From Kribbella jiaozuonensis (GTDB lineage Bacteria; Actinomycetota; Actinomycetes; Propionibacteriales; Kribbellaceae), in NCBI RefSeq assembly GCF_005233875.1, contig NZ_SZPZ01000001.1, positions 1,612,001 to 1,676,000 of the forward strand: a stretch of DNA of 64,000 nt, read 5' to 3'. Shown here one piece after another: positions 25,582 to 34,224 of this stretch. Both the position numbers and the translations under genes were made by a program. Below the pieces are notes generated by a model, which was given only the letters and a program-made list of their open reading frames with translations, made no database searches and had not been told where the DNA came from. The stretch's first letter is position 1; every line of letters starts with the position of its first letter.

Positions 25582-26303
25582 ACGTGTAGGACGCTGCCCG
25601 TCTCCAGATCCCGGTCGAGCAGCGACCAGATGATGCGGGCAACGTTCTCAGGTTTCGAAAGCCGGCCGAGCGCCTCCATTTCGCGGAAGCGCGTCGACTC
25701 CGGGACTTCGTCCGGACTGCAGGCCCGGAGCTCGGCCTGCATATCGGTGTCGAGCGCGCCGGGTGACACGGAGATCACCCGGCAGCCGGGACTTCGGCGC
25801 CGCTGCTCCAGCCCGACCGTACGCACCCATTGGTCGATCCCCGCCTTGCCGGCGCAGTAGCTCGCCTCGCCTTCGTGCGGCCGGATCGCCGCGCCCGACG
25901 AGATCATGATCAGGTGCTGCTCGCACTCCCGGCCGGCCACCGCGCGCAGGAACGAGTGCCCGAGCACCTGGGCGGACGCCGAGTTCAGCAGGACATTCCG
26001 CGTGTACTCCGCGGTGTCGACGCGATCGGCCGACCCTAGCGGCGTCAACGTGCCGGCGTTATGGATGAACACCACCAGGTCCGGATCGCTCGTCTCGATC
26101 CGCTGCTGGAAGTCGTTCTCCACGACCGGCCACGACTCCGGATCGGCGAGATCGACGGCGACGTGATGCGCCCCCGGCGTACCACCACGACGCGAGAGGT
26201 CGACCAACTCCGCGTTCTCGAACGGAATCGTCGCCGCGAGTGCAGCCCCTAACCCTGCGGAGGCTCCCGAAATCCAGATCAGGATCCGCCGCAGCGAAGT
26301 CAC
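25566..26303 (-). CDS. Short-chain dehydrogenase/reductase (sepiapterin-reductase-like)
   Basis: 245 aa. The Rossmann motif is ISGASAGLGAALA, followed by the HNAG motif (FIHNAGTLTP), catalytic Ser in LIMISSGAA and the YxxxK pair in SYCAGKAGID. The C-terminal SPGALDTDMQAEL is the usual PG motif. It is NAD(P)-dependent and cytoplasmic. The substrate is unknown; the arrangement resembles benzil/sepiapterin reductases. It is convergent with the GH95 gene and not clearly linked to any operon. The 159 bp before it (to 26462) shows no gene. Confidence 0.88.
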   Translation of the reverse strand: MTSLRRILIWISGASAGLGAALAATIPFENAELVDLSRRGGTPGAHHVAVDLADPESWPVVENDFQQRIETSDPDLVVFIHNAGTLTPLGSADRVDTAEYTRNVLLNSASAQVLGHSFLRAVAGRECEQHLIMISSGAAIRPHEGEASYCAGKAGIDQWVRTVGLEQRRRSPGCRVISVSPGALDTDMQAELRACSPDEVPESTRFREMEALGRLSKPENVARIIWSLLDRDLETGSVLHVHDVT

Positions 26304-26462
26304 TTTCCCATCCCCGAGCGCAGGCCAAAATCCAGCATCATGCAGTACCCCCTGCAGCGCCCCACCATCCCCTTGGACCAGCAGCCTACGACGCAGATCC
26401 CTTTAAATGCACCCCTTTCGGCGATTCTGCCTACCAGCTGAGTGTTCGCTGAGTGCCGTTCC

Positions 26463-27227
26463 CTACCGCACCCCGAACAGCCGGCCGTACCTGGTCGGAC
26501 GCGCCGCGCTACGTGCAGCCTGGAGCAAGCCCCAGAGCAGGGCGGAGTTCGCCGTCACGACCGGAACACGCAGATCCTCTTCCAGAGCGGCGATTACACC
26601 GACAGCGCGGAACCCGTTCCCTCCGATGAACACCGCGTTTGCGTCTGCCGGAGTGTGGTGCACGATCCAGCTGAAGAGTTCTGAAGGGTTAATGCTGCGT
26701 TGGTTGCTCGGTAGGTCGCAGGATGCGTGTGCGACGACCTGCAGGCCTTGGGAGCGGAAGTACTCCGCGCCTAACCGGTCTAGCTCGGCGTCGAACCAGG
26801 GTGGGTTGAACAACGCGATGCGATCGATGCCTAGCGCACCGAAACCGGCGACGGCGGCGGCGCAGGGTGCGACGACCGGGATACCGGCGCGTTCAGTCAA
26901 GCGATCGACTACCTTGCGTTCGCCGTCCGGCCCGCCGACGTACGACGAACTGGTGAAGCCGATGCCGATGGCACTGATCGGCGCTGCCGCCAGCAGAGCC
27001 GTGGCGTCGTCGATCGCGGGCGGTTCGACGAAGGCGTGCACTGGAGCGAGCGGGATCGTCGGATCCATCGTCCCGCCGGCCGCCATCCCACCGAACGGCA
27101 CCCGGGTCGCGTGGATGCACACGCCGTCCGGTGCCATCGCCTGTAGTTCTGACTCGGGCCCGACGTCGCCGTGCGGTATCAGGACTCCGAGTCGGGTGCG
27201 CACATCCCATCCGTCTGATGACCACAT
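26463..27227 (-). CDS. Asp/Glu racemase superfamily protein (maleate isomerase/arylmalonate decarboxylase-like) without the usual cysteines
   Basis: 254 aa. The fold is recognisable from RLGVLIPHGDVGPESEL, the AISAIGIGFTSSSYVGG loop, the GIPVVAPCAAAVAGFGALG helix and the AVFIGGNGFRAVGVIAALE loop. In maleate isomerases the first and last loops each hold a catalytic cysteine. Here they read GFTSS and GGNGF, so both appear lost; the only cysteine nearby is in VVAPCAAAV. It may use a different chemistry or be non-catalytic. It is divergent from the methyltransferase gene. Confidence 0.75.
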   Translation of the reverse strand: MWSSDGWDVRTRLGVLIPHGDVGPESELQAMAPDGVCIHATRVPFGGMAAGGTMDPTIPLAPVHAFVEPPAIDDATALLAAAPISAIGIGFTSSSYVGGPDGERKVVDRLTERAGIPVVAPCAAAVAGFGALGIDRIALFNPPWFDAELDRLGAEYFRSQGLQVVAHASCDLPSNQRSINPSELFSWIVHHTPADANAVFIGGNGFRAVGVIAALEEDLRVPVVTANSALLWGLLQAARSAARPTRYGRLFGVR

Positions 27228-27291
27228 GAGCCCCCTCCTTCCCCCACAAAAGAGTGTGCGCCTCGGTCGGCGGGGTCGGTAGCCTCGCTCG

Positions 27292-28128
27292 GTGGACAGC
27301 GACTGGGACTGGCAGTGGGATGCGAGCTTGTATGCCGGGAGTGCTCGGCACTACGCGGTGGGGCGGATGGCCTACCCAGTGGCGTTGGGGGAGGCGATCA
27401 GGGACGAGCTGGGGCTGGACGGTCGCGGGCGGTTGCTGGACATCGGCTGTGGGCCCGGTTCGCTGACGTTGCTGCTGGCGCCGTACTTCGCGGAAGCGGT
27501 CGGGGTGGATGCGGACGGTGAGATGGTCGAGGTGGCTGCGTCGCGGGCCGCTGAGCAGGATCTGAGCAATGTGACGTGGCAGCAGATGCGGGCGGAAGAG
27601 CTGCCGGGGGAGCTCGGCAAGTTCCAGGTGGTGTCGTTCGCGCAGTCGTTCCACTGGATGGATCAGGAACTCGTCGCCGATCGGGTCCGCGGGATGCTCG
27701 AACCCGACGGCGCCTGGGTCCACGTCGGCGCGACGACGCATCGCGGCATCGAAGGAGAGCACGAGCTGCCGCACCCGCGGCCGCCATGGGATGCGATCGA
27801 CGCGCTGGTGACGCGTTACCTCGGTCCGGTACGGCGTGCCGGCCAGAGCGTCCTGCCGACGGGAACGCGGCCAGGTGAAGAAGTGGTCATGCAGGCCGCC
27901 GGGTATCGCGGACCCACGCGGGTAGTCGTCGGTGGCAACGAAGTCGAGGAGCGCACGGTGGACGACGTCGTCGCGGCCGTCTTCTCACTGTCCAGCTCGA
28001 CACCGCACCTGCTCGGCGCTCAGCTGCCGGCCTTCGAGGCCGACCTGCGCGAACTGCTCGGCAAAGCCTCGGACAACGGCATGTTCTCCGAGCAACGCCG
28101 GGAGATCGAAGCCGTCATCTGGCGCTGA
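27292..28128 (+). CDS. Class I SAM-dependent methyltransferase
   Basis: 278 aa from GTG at 27292. The SAM-binding motif I is LLDIGCGPGSLTLLLAPY, motif II is AVGVDADGEMVEVA, and the post-motif region VVSFAQSFHWMDQELVADRV is typical of the UbiE/ubiquinone-like group. The SAM domain ends near residue 160, and a helical substrate-recognition part follows. The target is unknown. The gene ends in front of a strong hairpin terminator shared with the convergent small gene. Confidence 0.9.
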   Translation: MDSDWDWQWDASLYAGSARHYAVGRMAYPVALGEAIRDELGLDGRGRLLDIGCGPGSLTLLLAPYFAEAVGVDADGEMVEVAASRAAEQDLSNVTWQQMRAEELPGELGKFQVVSFAQSFHWMDQELVADRVRGMLEPDGAWVHVGATTHRGIEGEHELPHPRPPWDAIDALVTRYLGPVRRAGQSVLPTGTRPGEEVVMQAAGYRGPTRVVVGGNEVEERTVDDVVAAVFSLSSSTPHLLGAQLPAFEADLRELLGKASDNGMFSEQRREIEAVIWR

Positions 28129-28132
28129 CGCC

Positions 28133-28167
28133 TGCCGTTCGAGGGGGCTGACCCCCCTCGAACGGCA
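28133..28167. terminator. Bidirectional hairpin terminator
   Basis: A perfect 15-bp stem (TGCCGTTCGAGGGGG at 28133-28147 with its complement at 28153-28167) and a 5-nt loop. It begins 5 bp after the methyltransferase stop and ends 8 bp before the stop of the convergent small gene. There is no T-tract, which is usual in high-GC actinobacteria. Confidence 0.85.
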
Positions 28168-28174
28168 CGGGATG

Positions 28175-28390
28175 TCAGGACTGGTTGTCCGGGATGTCGT
28201 CGTTCTCGCCGTCGAGGTTGTCCAGCTGGTCCTTGGCGAAATCGGTGCCCTGATCGATCTTGTCGCCGTACTTGCCGCCGGTCTTCTCGTCGGCGAAGTC
28301 ACCGGCCTTGTCGAGGCCCTCGCCGACCTTGTCGCCGTGCTCGTTGACGAGATCGGCGGCCTTGTCCTTCATGTTGTCGAACATGCCCAT
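28175..28390 (-). CDS. Small hydrophilic MT0933-like antitoxin-family protein
   Basis: 71 aa from ATG at 28390 (MGMFDNMKDKAADLVNEHG), with GGGGAAAG upstream. It is rich in Asp, Lys and Gly, with repeated DKAGDF/DKIDQG-type helical turns, and ends in a disordered acidic tail. This matches the short actinobacterial family named after the M. tuberculosis Rv0909 antitoxin (partner Rv0910, a SRPBCC-type toxin). No toxin-like gene is adjacent, so it may be an orphan antitoxin or a general stress protein that was named for its homologue. Confidence 0.8.
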   Translation of the reverse strand: MGMFDNMKDKAADLVNEHGDKVGEGLDKAGDFADEKTGGKYGDKIDQGTDFAKDQLDNLDGENDDIPDNQS

Positions 28391-28473
28391 CGTCTTTCCC
28401 CGTTCTGTCGATGGTTGCCTTGTACTAGCAACGCCGTTATTACCCGATCGCAGGGATCCCACACAAGGGGTGA

Positions 28474-29229
28474 TCACCCGGCAAACGGATTCCGGTCCGC
28501 TTGCAGCGCCGGCAGGACGGAACCCGCGAACACGCCGTACAGGTGTCGCTGGAACATCGGGCCGAAGCTGATCCGGGCCACCCCTCGCGCTGTGTAGTCG
28601 GCGATCGAGTGCGCGCCCTGTCCGTACGCAACGTTCACCGGACCGTCGATCTGTGTCGTCAACGTGGCAATCAGATCGAGCTCGCCGACCCCGATCGGGT
28701 ACACGCAGTCGGCGCCCGCGGTGAGGTACCGGTCGCCGCGATCGAGCGCGGTCTGTAACTGTTCTGCCGCCGAGCCGGCCTTGCGAATGAAGGAATCGAT
28801 GCGGGCGTTGATGACGAGCTCGTCCCCGGCCGCGGCCCGAACCGCGGCCAGGAAGTCGGCCTGCTCGGACGGGTCAACCATCTCTCCGGTAGCGGGATCG
28901 GAGTCCTCGAGGTTGAGCCCGACGGCGCCGGTGGCAAGGAAGCGTTCGACCAGTTCGACCGGTGCCAGCCGGTACCCGCGCTCGAAGTCGACCGTGACCG
29001 GCACGGACACCGAGCGCGCGATGTGGGTGGCGGCGGCGAGTACGTCGTCGACCGGCACGTTCTCGCCGTCGTCGTACCCGAGGATCGCGGCCGTAGCGTT
29101 GCTGCTGGTGGCGACCGCGCCGAACCCGGCCGCCTCGACCACTCGCGCCGACGCCGCGTCCCAGGCGTTCGGTACGACGAGCGGAGTACCGGGAACATGC
29201 AGCTCCCGCAGAGTAGTTGCCAATGACAT
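28474..29229 (-). CDS. Isocitrate lyase/PEP mutase superfamily protein
   Basis: 251 aa from ATG at 29229, with AGGAG upstream. The TIM-barrel motifs are PLVVPNAWDAASARVVEAAGFGAVATSS, then VTVDFERGY and VGLNLEDSDP (metal-binding acidic residues), and VINARIDSF. The KKCGH loop of true isocitrate lyases is absent, so C-C or C-P lyase activity on an oxaloacetate- or phosphonate-like compound is more likely. It follows the sigma factor gene by 5 bp and could be part of that operon. Confidence 0.85.
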   Translation of the reverse strand: MSLATTLRELHVPGTPLVVPNAWDAASARVVEAAGFGAVATSSNATAAILGYDDGENVPVDDVLAAATHIARSVSVPVTVDFERGYRLAPVELVERFLATGAVGLNLEDSDPATGEMVDPSEQADFLAAVRAAAGDELVINARIDSFIRKAGSAAEQLQTALDRGDRYLTAGADCVYPIGVGELDLIATLTTQIDGPVNVAYGQGAHSIADYTARGVARISFGPMFQRHLYGVFAGSVLPALQADRNPFAG

Positions 29230-29234
29230 CGAAA

Positions 29235-30182
29235 TCAGCTCCTGTGGATCAAAGGCAGCCCGAAGGCTGGGAACAAAGCAGGTTGGTGGAAAGCGAGCAC
29301 CGCCGAGATGCCCGCAGAAGTCAGCGTGAGCACCTTGACCGAGTGCGCGTGGTACTGACCGTCCGCGCCGTGGATGTAGAGCGCGAAGGCCGGCTGGCCG
29401 TTCGCCGAGGTCTCGACCAGCACGCGCCGGTCCGCCCCGGGCCGCAGCTTCGAGTCGAGCAGCCGCAGTACGTCGGCACGCCCGCTGAACCAGGTCGGGA
29501 TCGGCGGCATCTCCCACCGCGCGTCCTCGGTGAACAGGCCTTCCAGTACGACGAGATCCTTGCTCTCCATCGCCGCCTGGAACTGGTCGAGCAGCGCCCG
29601 CCGCAGGGGCTCGTGCGGTTCACGCAACTCGTCTTCGCGCGGCTTCAGCCGGGCGAGCTCGGCTCGTGCCCGCTGCAGTGAGCTGTTCACGGCCGCGGTC
29701 GTTGTGTCGAGCAACGATGCGACATCTGCAGCCGGCCAGGTGAGGACTTCGCGCAGGATCAGTACGGCGCGTTGCCGGGGCGGAAGATGTTGCATCGCAG
29801 CAACCATTGCCAGCCGCAAGCTCTGCCGGTCGCCGACCACCGTGGCCGGATCCGCCCCCAGTAACTGATCCGGGAACGGCTCCAGCCACGGCACCTCGAG
29901 CGCTTGCGCGTGCAGGTCCTCCGGGTCGTTGCCCGGGGCACCCAGCGCCGACGGGACGACCCGGCGGCTGCTGTGTTGCAGGAGGTTCAGGCACACGTTG
30001 GTCGCGATCCGGTACAACCAGGTGCGGATCGTCGATCGGTGCTCGAAGTCCGCATGACCCCGCCAGGCGCGCAGGTACGTCTCCTGGACCGCGTCCTCGG
30101 CGTCGTGCAACGAGCCGAGCATCCGGTAGCAGTGCGCCACCAGCTCGCCCCGGTGCTGTGCGAACTCCTCCTCGAGGTTCAT
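29235..30182 (-). CDS. ECF RNA polymerase sigma factor with SnoaL-like C-terminal domain
   Basis: 315 aa. Sigma region 2 is HCYRMLGSLHDAEDAVQETYLRAWR, and region 4 is LPPRQRAVLILREVLTWPAADVASLLDTTTAAVNSSLQRARA. A SnoaL/NTF2-like domain of about 120 residues follows (QFQAAMESKDLVVLEGLFTEDARWEMPPIP), as in the SigG/SigJ-like ECF groups, where the extension regulates the factor instead of an anti-sigma protein. No anti-sigma gene is adjacent. It overlaps the stop of the MFS gene by one base, so the exporter and sigma factor are coupled. Confidence 0.92.
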   Translation of the reverse strand: MNLEEEFAQHRGELVAHCYRMLGSLHDAEDAVQETYLRAWRGHADFEHRSTIRTWLYRIATNVCLNLLQHSSRRVVPSALGAPGNDPEDLHAQALEVPWLEPFPDQLLGADPATVVGDRQSLRLAMVAAMQHLPPRQRAVLILREVLTWPAADVASLLDTTTAAVNSSLQRARAELARLKPREDELREPHEPLRRALLDQFQAAMESKDLVVLEGLFTEDARWEMPPIPTWFSGRADVLRLLDSKLRPGADRRVLVETSANGQPAFALYIHGADGQYHAHSVKVLTLTSAGISAVLAFHQPALFPAFGLPLIHRS

Positions 30183-31582
30183 CAGACTCCTTCCACCACC
30201 AACTCGCCGGTCCGGTCATCGGTACGACGACGCCGCGCCGCGATCGCGAAGCCCGAGAGTGCCCCGAGCAACGACAGTACGCCGCCACCGGCGAGTGCCC
30301 GGGCGAATCCGTCACCCGTGTAACCACCGGCCGCGGTGAACACCGATCCGAGTACGGCGACCCCGGCCGCGCCGCCGAGCTGACGGTTCATGCTGTAGAT
30401 ACCGGACGCGATACCGACGGCATCCCGCGGCAGCGCCGACATCGCCGCGCTCTGCGCCGCCGGCATCGCCAGCGAGATCCCGCAGCCGCAGATCACGAGC
30501 GGCGCGACGAGTTCGTAGTACTGATCGGCGCCTCGGCTGAGCCAGAGCATGCCGATCGTCTGCAGCGCCATACCGATCACGACCAGCGGACGTTCACCGA
30601 CGCGATCTACCAGCCGGCCCGCGATCGGCCCGACGATGAAGAGCGTGGCCGTCCAGGGGAGCAGCTGCAGCCCGGCCTTGAGCGGCGCCGATCCGAGCTC
30701 GGCCTGCATGTACTGCGAGAGGAAGAAGACCGCGCTGATCAGCGCGGCAGTGAGGAAGAAACCGGCCGAGTTCGCCGCGGTGAACGTCCGGTTCCGGAAG
30801 AACGCGAGCGGAATCATCGCGTGATCGGTACGCCGCTCCCATAGCCCGAACGCGACGAGCATCACGACACCGATCGCGAACGCCGTGAGTACTTCGGCAC
30901 TCGTCCAGCCCGCCGACTCGCCGCGCACCGTGCCCCAGACCAGCCCGAGTACGGCGAGGCTGATCAGCACCGCGCCGATCAGATCCAACCGCCGGGCAGG
31001 CCCGGTGCTCTCCGGGATCTTCGCCAGTACCACGCCGATCGCGACCACGCCGATCGGCACGTTGATCCAGAAGATCCATTGCCAGGAGAGCCCCTCGGTC
31101 ACCGCGCCGCCGATCAGCGGTCCGCCGAGTACGGCGATACCGGTCACGCCGCTGAACACGCCGATCGCCTGACCGCGTCGCTCGGGCGGGAACGCCGCGC
31201 CGAGCAGGCCCATCGCCAGCGGCATCACGATCGCCGCACCGACGCCCTGCACGGCCCTGGCCGCGATCAGGAACGGGAGGGACGTCGCCAGCGCGCAGGC
31301 GACGGACGCGGCGGTGAAGAGCGCCAGTCCGGCCGCGTAGGTACGTCGCCGGCCGAGACGGTCGCCGATCGCGGCGGCCGTCATCAGAAGCATCGCGAAA
31401 CTCAACCCATAGGCGTTGACCGTCCACTCGAGCTGCTCGGCCGAGGCGCCGAGGTCACTCCGGATCGTGGTCAGAGCCGCAGCGACCACGAGGGTGTCCA
31501 ACGCGACCATGACCGACCCCAGGGAGGTCAGTCCTAGAACCCATCGTTGTTGACCTGTCATTCGTGCAGAAGATTGCTTCAC
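30182..31582 (-). CDS. MFS drug exporter, DHA2 (EmrB/QacA) type
   Basis: 466 aa with 12-14 membrane segments. The conserved motif A is AIGDRLGRRRTYAAGLAL, and motif C-like glycine and proline residues appear in IAVLGGPLIGGAVTEGLSWQWIFWINVPIG. The N-terminal MVALDTLVVAAALTTIRSDLGAS is the antiporter motif typical of DHA2. It should export drugs or metabolites with protons. It is first in an operon with the ECF sigma factor and perhaps the PEP mutase-like gene. Confidence 0.92.
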   Translation of the reverse strand: MKQSSARMTGQQRWVLGLTSLGSVMVALDTLVVAAALTTIRSDLGASAEQLEWTVNAYGLSFAMLLMTAAAIGDRLGRRRTYAAGLALFTAASVACALATSLPFLIAARAVQGVGAAIVMPLAMGLLGAAFPPERRGQAIGVFSGVTGIAVLGGPLIGGAVTEGLSWQWIFWINVPIGVVAIGVVLAKIPESTGPARRLDLIGAVLISLAVLGLVWGTVRGESAGWTSAEVLTAFAIGVVMLVAFGLWERRTDHAMIPLAFFRNRTFTAANSAGFFLTAALISAVFFLSQYMQAELGSAPLKAGLQLLPWTATLFIVGPIAGRLVDRVGERPLVVIGMALQTIGMLWLSRGADQYYELVAPLVICGCGISLAMPAAQSAAMSALPRDAVGIASGIYSMNRQLGGAAGVAVLGSVFTAAGGYTGDGFARALAGGGVLSLLGALSGFAIAARRRRTDDRTGELVVEGV

Positions 31583-31637
31583 ACGAGTACAGACCAGCGC
31601 CGAGGGCCGAACTCATCGCTGCGATGAGAACAAGTTT

Positions 31638-32069
31638 TCAGCGCTCGGGCCGGGCCTCGACCTGGATCAGCGTCTGCTGACCGACCGCGACCAGCGTCCG
31701 GCGGTCACCCGCGACTGCGAAGACCTCGAGTTTGCAGATCGTCAGCGTCCGGCCCGGCTTGATCACGGTGCCCACGGCCTCGAGCCGCTCGCCCTCCGCC
31801 GGGGCGAGCAGATTGATCTTGAACTCGACCGTGAGCACCGTCGTACCCTCGGGGAACAGCGTGAACGCCGCATATCCACCGGCACTGTCCGCGATCGAGC
31901 TCGTCGCCCCCGCGTGAAAGTACCCATGCTGCTGCGTGACCTCGGGCCGGCTCGGCAGCTCGATCCGCACCTCGCCCGCCCCGACGTACGAGATCCGCGC
32001 CCCGAGATGCTCCATCAGCCCTTGCCGGTCGAAGCTCTCCCGGACCCGCGCCTCAGCAGCCTCCGTCAT
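31638..32069 (-). CDS. PaaI-family hotdog thioesterase
   Basis: 143 aa. The hotdog fold is seen in QHGYFHAGATSSIADSAGGYAAFTLFPEG, which carries the HG..HGG-like active-site helix with a catalytic Asp/Glu equivalent. TVLTVEFKINLLAPAEGERLEAVGTVIKPGRTLTICKLEVFA completes the beta sheet. It hydrolyses acyl-CoA, perhaps aromatic or short-chain. It is cytoplasmic. It follows the rskA gene by 12 bp on the same strand, so it may be in the sigK transcript. Confidence 0.9.
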   Translation of the reverse strand: MTEAAEARVRESFDRQGLMEHLGARISYVGAGEVRIELPSRPEVTQQHGYFHAGATSSIADSAGGYAAFTLFPEGTTVLTVEFKINLLAPAEGERLEAVGTVIKPGRTLTICKLEVFAVAGDRRTLVAVGQQTLIQVEARPER

Positions 32070-32081
32070 GCCCGGAGAGTA

Positions 32082-32801
32082 CTAGGCCAGCGGGACCAGC
32101 GCGGCGGCCGGCAAGGTCGGGGTGCGGGAGCCGCCATCAGGTTCAACGGTCAGGCCGAACGTTGCCATTCCGGTGGTGGAGCCGTTGATGACCTGGGTGA
32201 TGTCGCCGCTGGCGAGGCCGATCGAGGTGGCCTTGTTCGACGGGTCCATCATCCAGAGCTGCCAGGTTCGGTCCTTGGGCAGTTTCGGGAGATCGCGGAG
32301 TACGACGACCGACTTGTCGGCTTTTGTGGAGAGGACGACCGTGGCTTGGCCGCCGCCTTCGACGGTGCCGTGGACGGTGCGTGCGTCGGGCTGGGCCAGT
32401 ACTGCGGCCATCTGCTGGTTCGCGCTCTCCGCGGCGGTGCGGTCCTGGTACTGGTCGATCGCGACGCCGCCGGCGGCAGCCACCGCGAGTGCCGCTGCGG
32501 CCAGGGCGAGCACCGAGCGTCGGGTGAAGCGCTGGACCTTCGACGTCGAGCTGACGACGGGGACCTGCGGGGGCAGTTGGCGGACGTCCTCGATGGCGGC
32601 CATCACGTTCGCCTTCAGGCTGGGTGGCGGCGGGGTCGAGACCTGGGTGGCGAGCTTGACCGCGGCTGTGCGGAGTTCGGCGACCTCTGCCGTGCAGAAC
32701 GTGCAGACGGCGAGGTGGGCCTCGAAATGCGCTCGTTCGTCCTCGGGCAGTGCGTCGAGGACATAAGGGCCGGCCAAGGTGTGCACGTCCGGTTCTGTCA
32801 T
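32082..32801 (-). CDS. rskA: Anti-sigma-K factor, zinc-binding (RskA-like)
   Basis: 239 aa. The N-terminal cytoplasmic part has the zinc anti-sigma motif HFEAHLAVCTFCTAEV (HxxxCxxC), which should hold SigK inactive. A single membrane segment (RSVLALAAAALAVAAAGGVAI) follows, and then an extracytoplasmic RskA domain (WQLWMMDPSNKATSIGLASG). Release by regulated proteolysis is known for the M. tuberculosis homologue. Its start overlaps the sigK stop by 4 bp. The order fasciclin-sigK-rskA implies a self-limiting circuit. Confidence 0.93.
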   Translation of the reverse strand: MTEPDVHTLAGPYVLDALPEDERAHFEAHLAVCTFCTAEVAELRTAAVKLATQVSTPPPPSLKANVMAAIEDVRQLPPQVPVVSSTSKVQRFTRRSVLALAAAALAVAAAGGVAIDQYQDRTAAESANQQMAAVLAQPDARTVHGTVEGGGQATVVLSTKADKSVVVLRDLPKLPKDRTWQLWMMDPSNKATSIGLASGDITQVINGSTTGMATFGLTVEPDGGSRTPTLPAAALVPLA

Positions 32802-33397
32802 GGCCGTTCCCCCTTTGCAGAGCCTAGGCAGTCGCGCAGACGGATCAGGCCGTCGCGCATCCTCGCCTTGATGGTCGGGAGTTTCGCCCCGAGTTGATGG
32901 GCGACCTCCGGGTAGGTGTATCCGTTGTAGTACGCCAGTTCGATCGACTCACGTTGCAGCTCGGTCAGCGACCCGAGGCAGCGGCGTACCTGCTCTGCCT
33001 CGAGCCGCGTGCTGACCGTATCCGCGACCTGGTCGAAGTCGACCTCGACGGACCGGGCGCCGGCCAGGTCGGTCCGGTCCGCCGAGGCCTGCTCGGAGCG
33101 CACCCGGTCGACTGCCCGGCGGTGCGCGATGGTGAGGATCCACGAGTGCGCCGAACCCCGATCGGCGTCGTACCTGGTGGCCGTTCGCCAGACGTCGATC
33201 ATCACCTCCTGCGTGACTTCCTCCGACTGGGCCGGGTTACGCAGAATCCGGCGTACCAGGCCGAACACCCAGGGGGCGACCCGGTCGTAGAGCGCGCTGA
33301 ACGCGGCCGTGTCACCGGTCGCGGTCAGCGCCAGGAGGTCTCCGTCGGATCGGTTGGGCGATCCGACGGGCCAGGGAAGCGCGGTGGGTTCGGTCAC
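32798..33397 (-). CDS. sigK: ECF sigma factor SigK
   Basis: 199 aa. Region 2 is YDRVAPWVFGLVRRILRNPAQSEEVTQEVMIDVWRTATRYD, and region 4 is LTELQRESIELAYYNGYTYPEVAHQLGAKLPTIKARMRDGLIRL. The length and the paired RskA gene identify it as SigK-type. In mycobacteria SigK drives the fasciclin genes mpt70 and mpt83; here a fasciclin gene sits 3 bp upstream in the same operon and a SigK-like promoter precedes it. The system is thus likely to be conserved and autoregulated. Confidence 0.93.
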   Translation of the reverse strand: MTEPTALPWPVGSPNRSDGDLLALTATGDTAAFSALYDRVAPWVFGLVRRILRNPAQSEEVTQEVMIDVWRTATRYDADRGSAHSWILTIAHRRAVDRVRSEQASADRTDLAGARSVEVDFDQVADTVSTRLEAEQVRRCLGSLTELQRESIELAYYNGYTYPEVAHQLGAKLPTIKARMRDGLIRLRDCLGSAKGERP

Positions 33398-33400
33398 GGG

Positions 33401-34063
33401 TCAGCTTGCCGGGGGCATCAGCACGGAGTCGATGAGGTACACGGTAGCGTTCGCGGTCCGGACGCCGCCGCAGATCACGTTCGCGCCGTTCACCTTCAGG
33501 CTGTTGCCCGAGCCGGAGACCGTGACGTCCTGCTTCTCGACGGTCGCGTGCGTGCCGACCACTGCGGACGGGTCGAGCTGGCCGGCGACCACGTGGTACG
33601 TGAGGATCTTGGTCAGCAGCGCGTCGTTGGTCTTCAGCGTGTTGACGGTGGCGGTCGGGATCTTCGCGAAGGCCGTGTCGACCGGCGCGAAGACGGTGAA
33701 CTCGCCGCCGTTGAGCGTCGAGACCAGGTCGACCTTCGGGTTGAGCTTGCCGGAAACGGCCGCGACCAGGGTCGTCAGCAGCGGGTTGCCCGAGGCAGCG
33801 GTGGCTACCGGGGCGGCCGCCATACCGTCGATCGAGCCGGCGCCGCTCGGGTTGGCCTTCGCGTAACCGGCGCAGCCCGGGCCGACCAGGTCGCTCGCGG
33901 CGTCGCTCATGGCCGGGGTGGTGGCACTCGCGGACGGAGCGCTGGACGAGCTTGCCGGAGCGCTGGAGCTGCTGTTGTCGTTCGAACCACCGCAGGCGGA
34001 CGCGGTCACGGCGAGGGCCAGCGCACTGAGGGCGAGGCCGGCGCGGGTGAGTTGCTTGGACAT
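33401..34063 (-). CDS. Fasciclin-domain lipoprotein (MPT83-like)
   Basis: 220 aa from ATG at 34063. A signal peptide ends in the lipobox LAVTASAC, then a low-complexity Ser/Ala linker of about 35 residues. The FAS1 domain reads [44 protein letters not shown] and [23 protein letters not shown]. It is a membrane-anchored surface protein. It is first in the sigK-rskA operon, which is the order and content expected of a SigK regulon. A possible SigK promoter lies 42-68 bp upstream. Confidence 0.93.
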   Translation of the reverse strand: MSKQLTRAGLALSALALAVTASACGGSNDNSSSSAPASSSSAPSASATTPAMSDAASDLVGPGCAGYAKANPSGAGSIDGMAAAPVATAASGNPLLTTLVAAVSGKLNPKVDLVSTLNGGEFTVFAPVDTAFAKIPTATVNTLKTNDALLTKILTYHVVAGQLDPSAVVGTHATVEKQDVTVSGSGNSLKVNGANVICGGVRTANATVYLIDSVLMPPAS

Positions 34064-34104
34064 GAGGTGACTCTTTCCTGACGAGGTTGTTGCTGACACC
34101 GGTA

Positions 34105-34131
34105 CTTCGGAGCCGCTCGCAGGCCGGATGG
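34105..34131 (-). promoter_or_regulatory. SigK-like promoter of the fasciclin-sigK-rskA operon
   Basis: On the minus strand, CCATCC (34131-34126) is followed 15 bp later by CCGAAG (34110-34105). The mycobacterial SigK consensus is CCATCC and CCGAAT; I recall spacers of about 16-17. Only the last base of the -10 box and the short spacer differ. It sits about 40 bp before the ATG. Confidence 0.65.
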
Positions 34132-34224
34132 GTTCGAGATTTTTGAAAGTGAACAGACGTGCACCCGGTCCGGCGTACAGTCGCCAGCCGTCCTGGACTG
34201 TTGCCTGGAGAGAGTGGGAAGAAA

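Noticed and set aside
28474..29229. True isocitrate lyase
   Set aside because: The KKCGH catalytic loop is absent and the protein is about 250 aa, shorter than isocitrate lyase.
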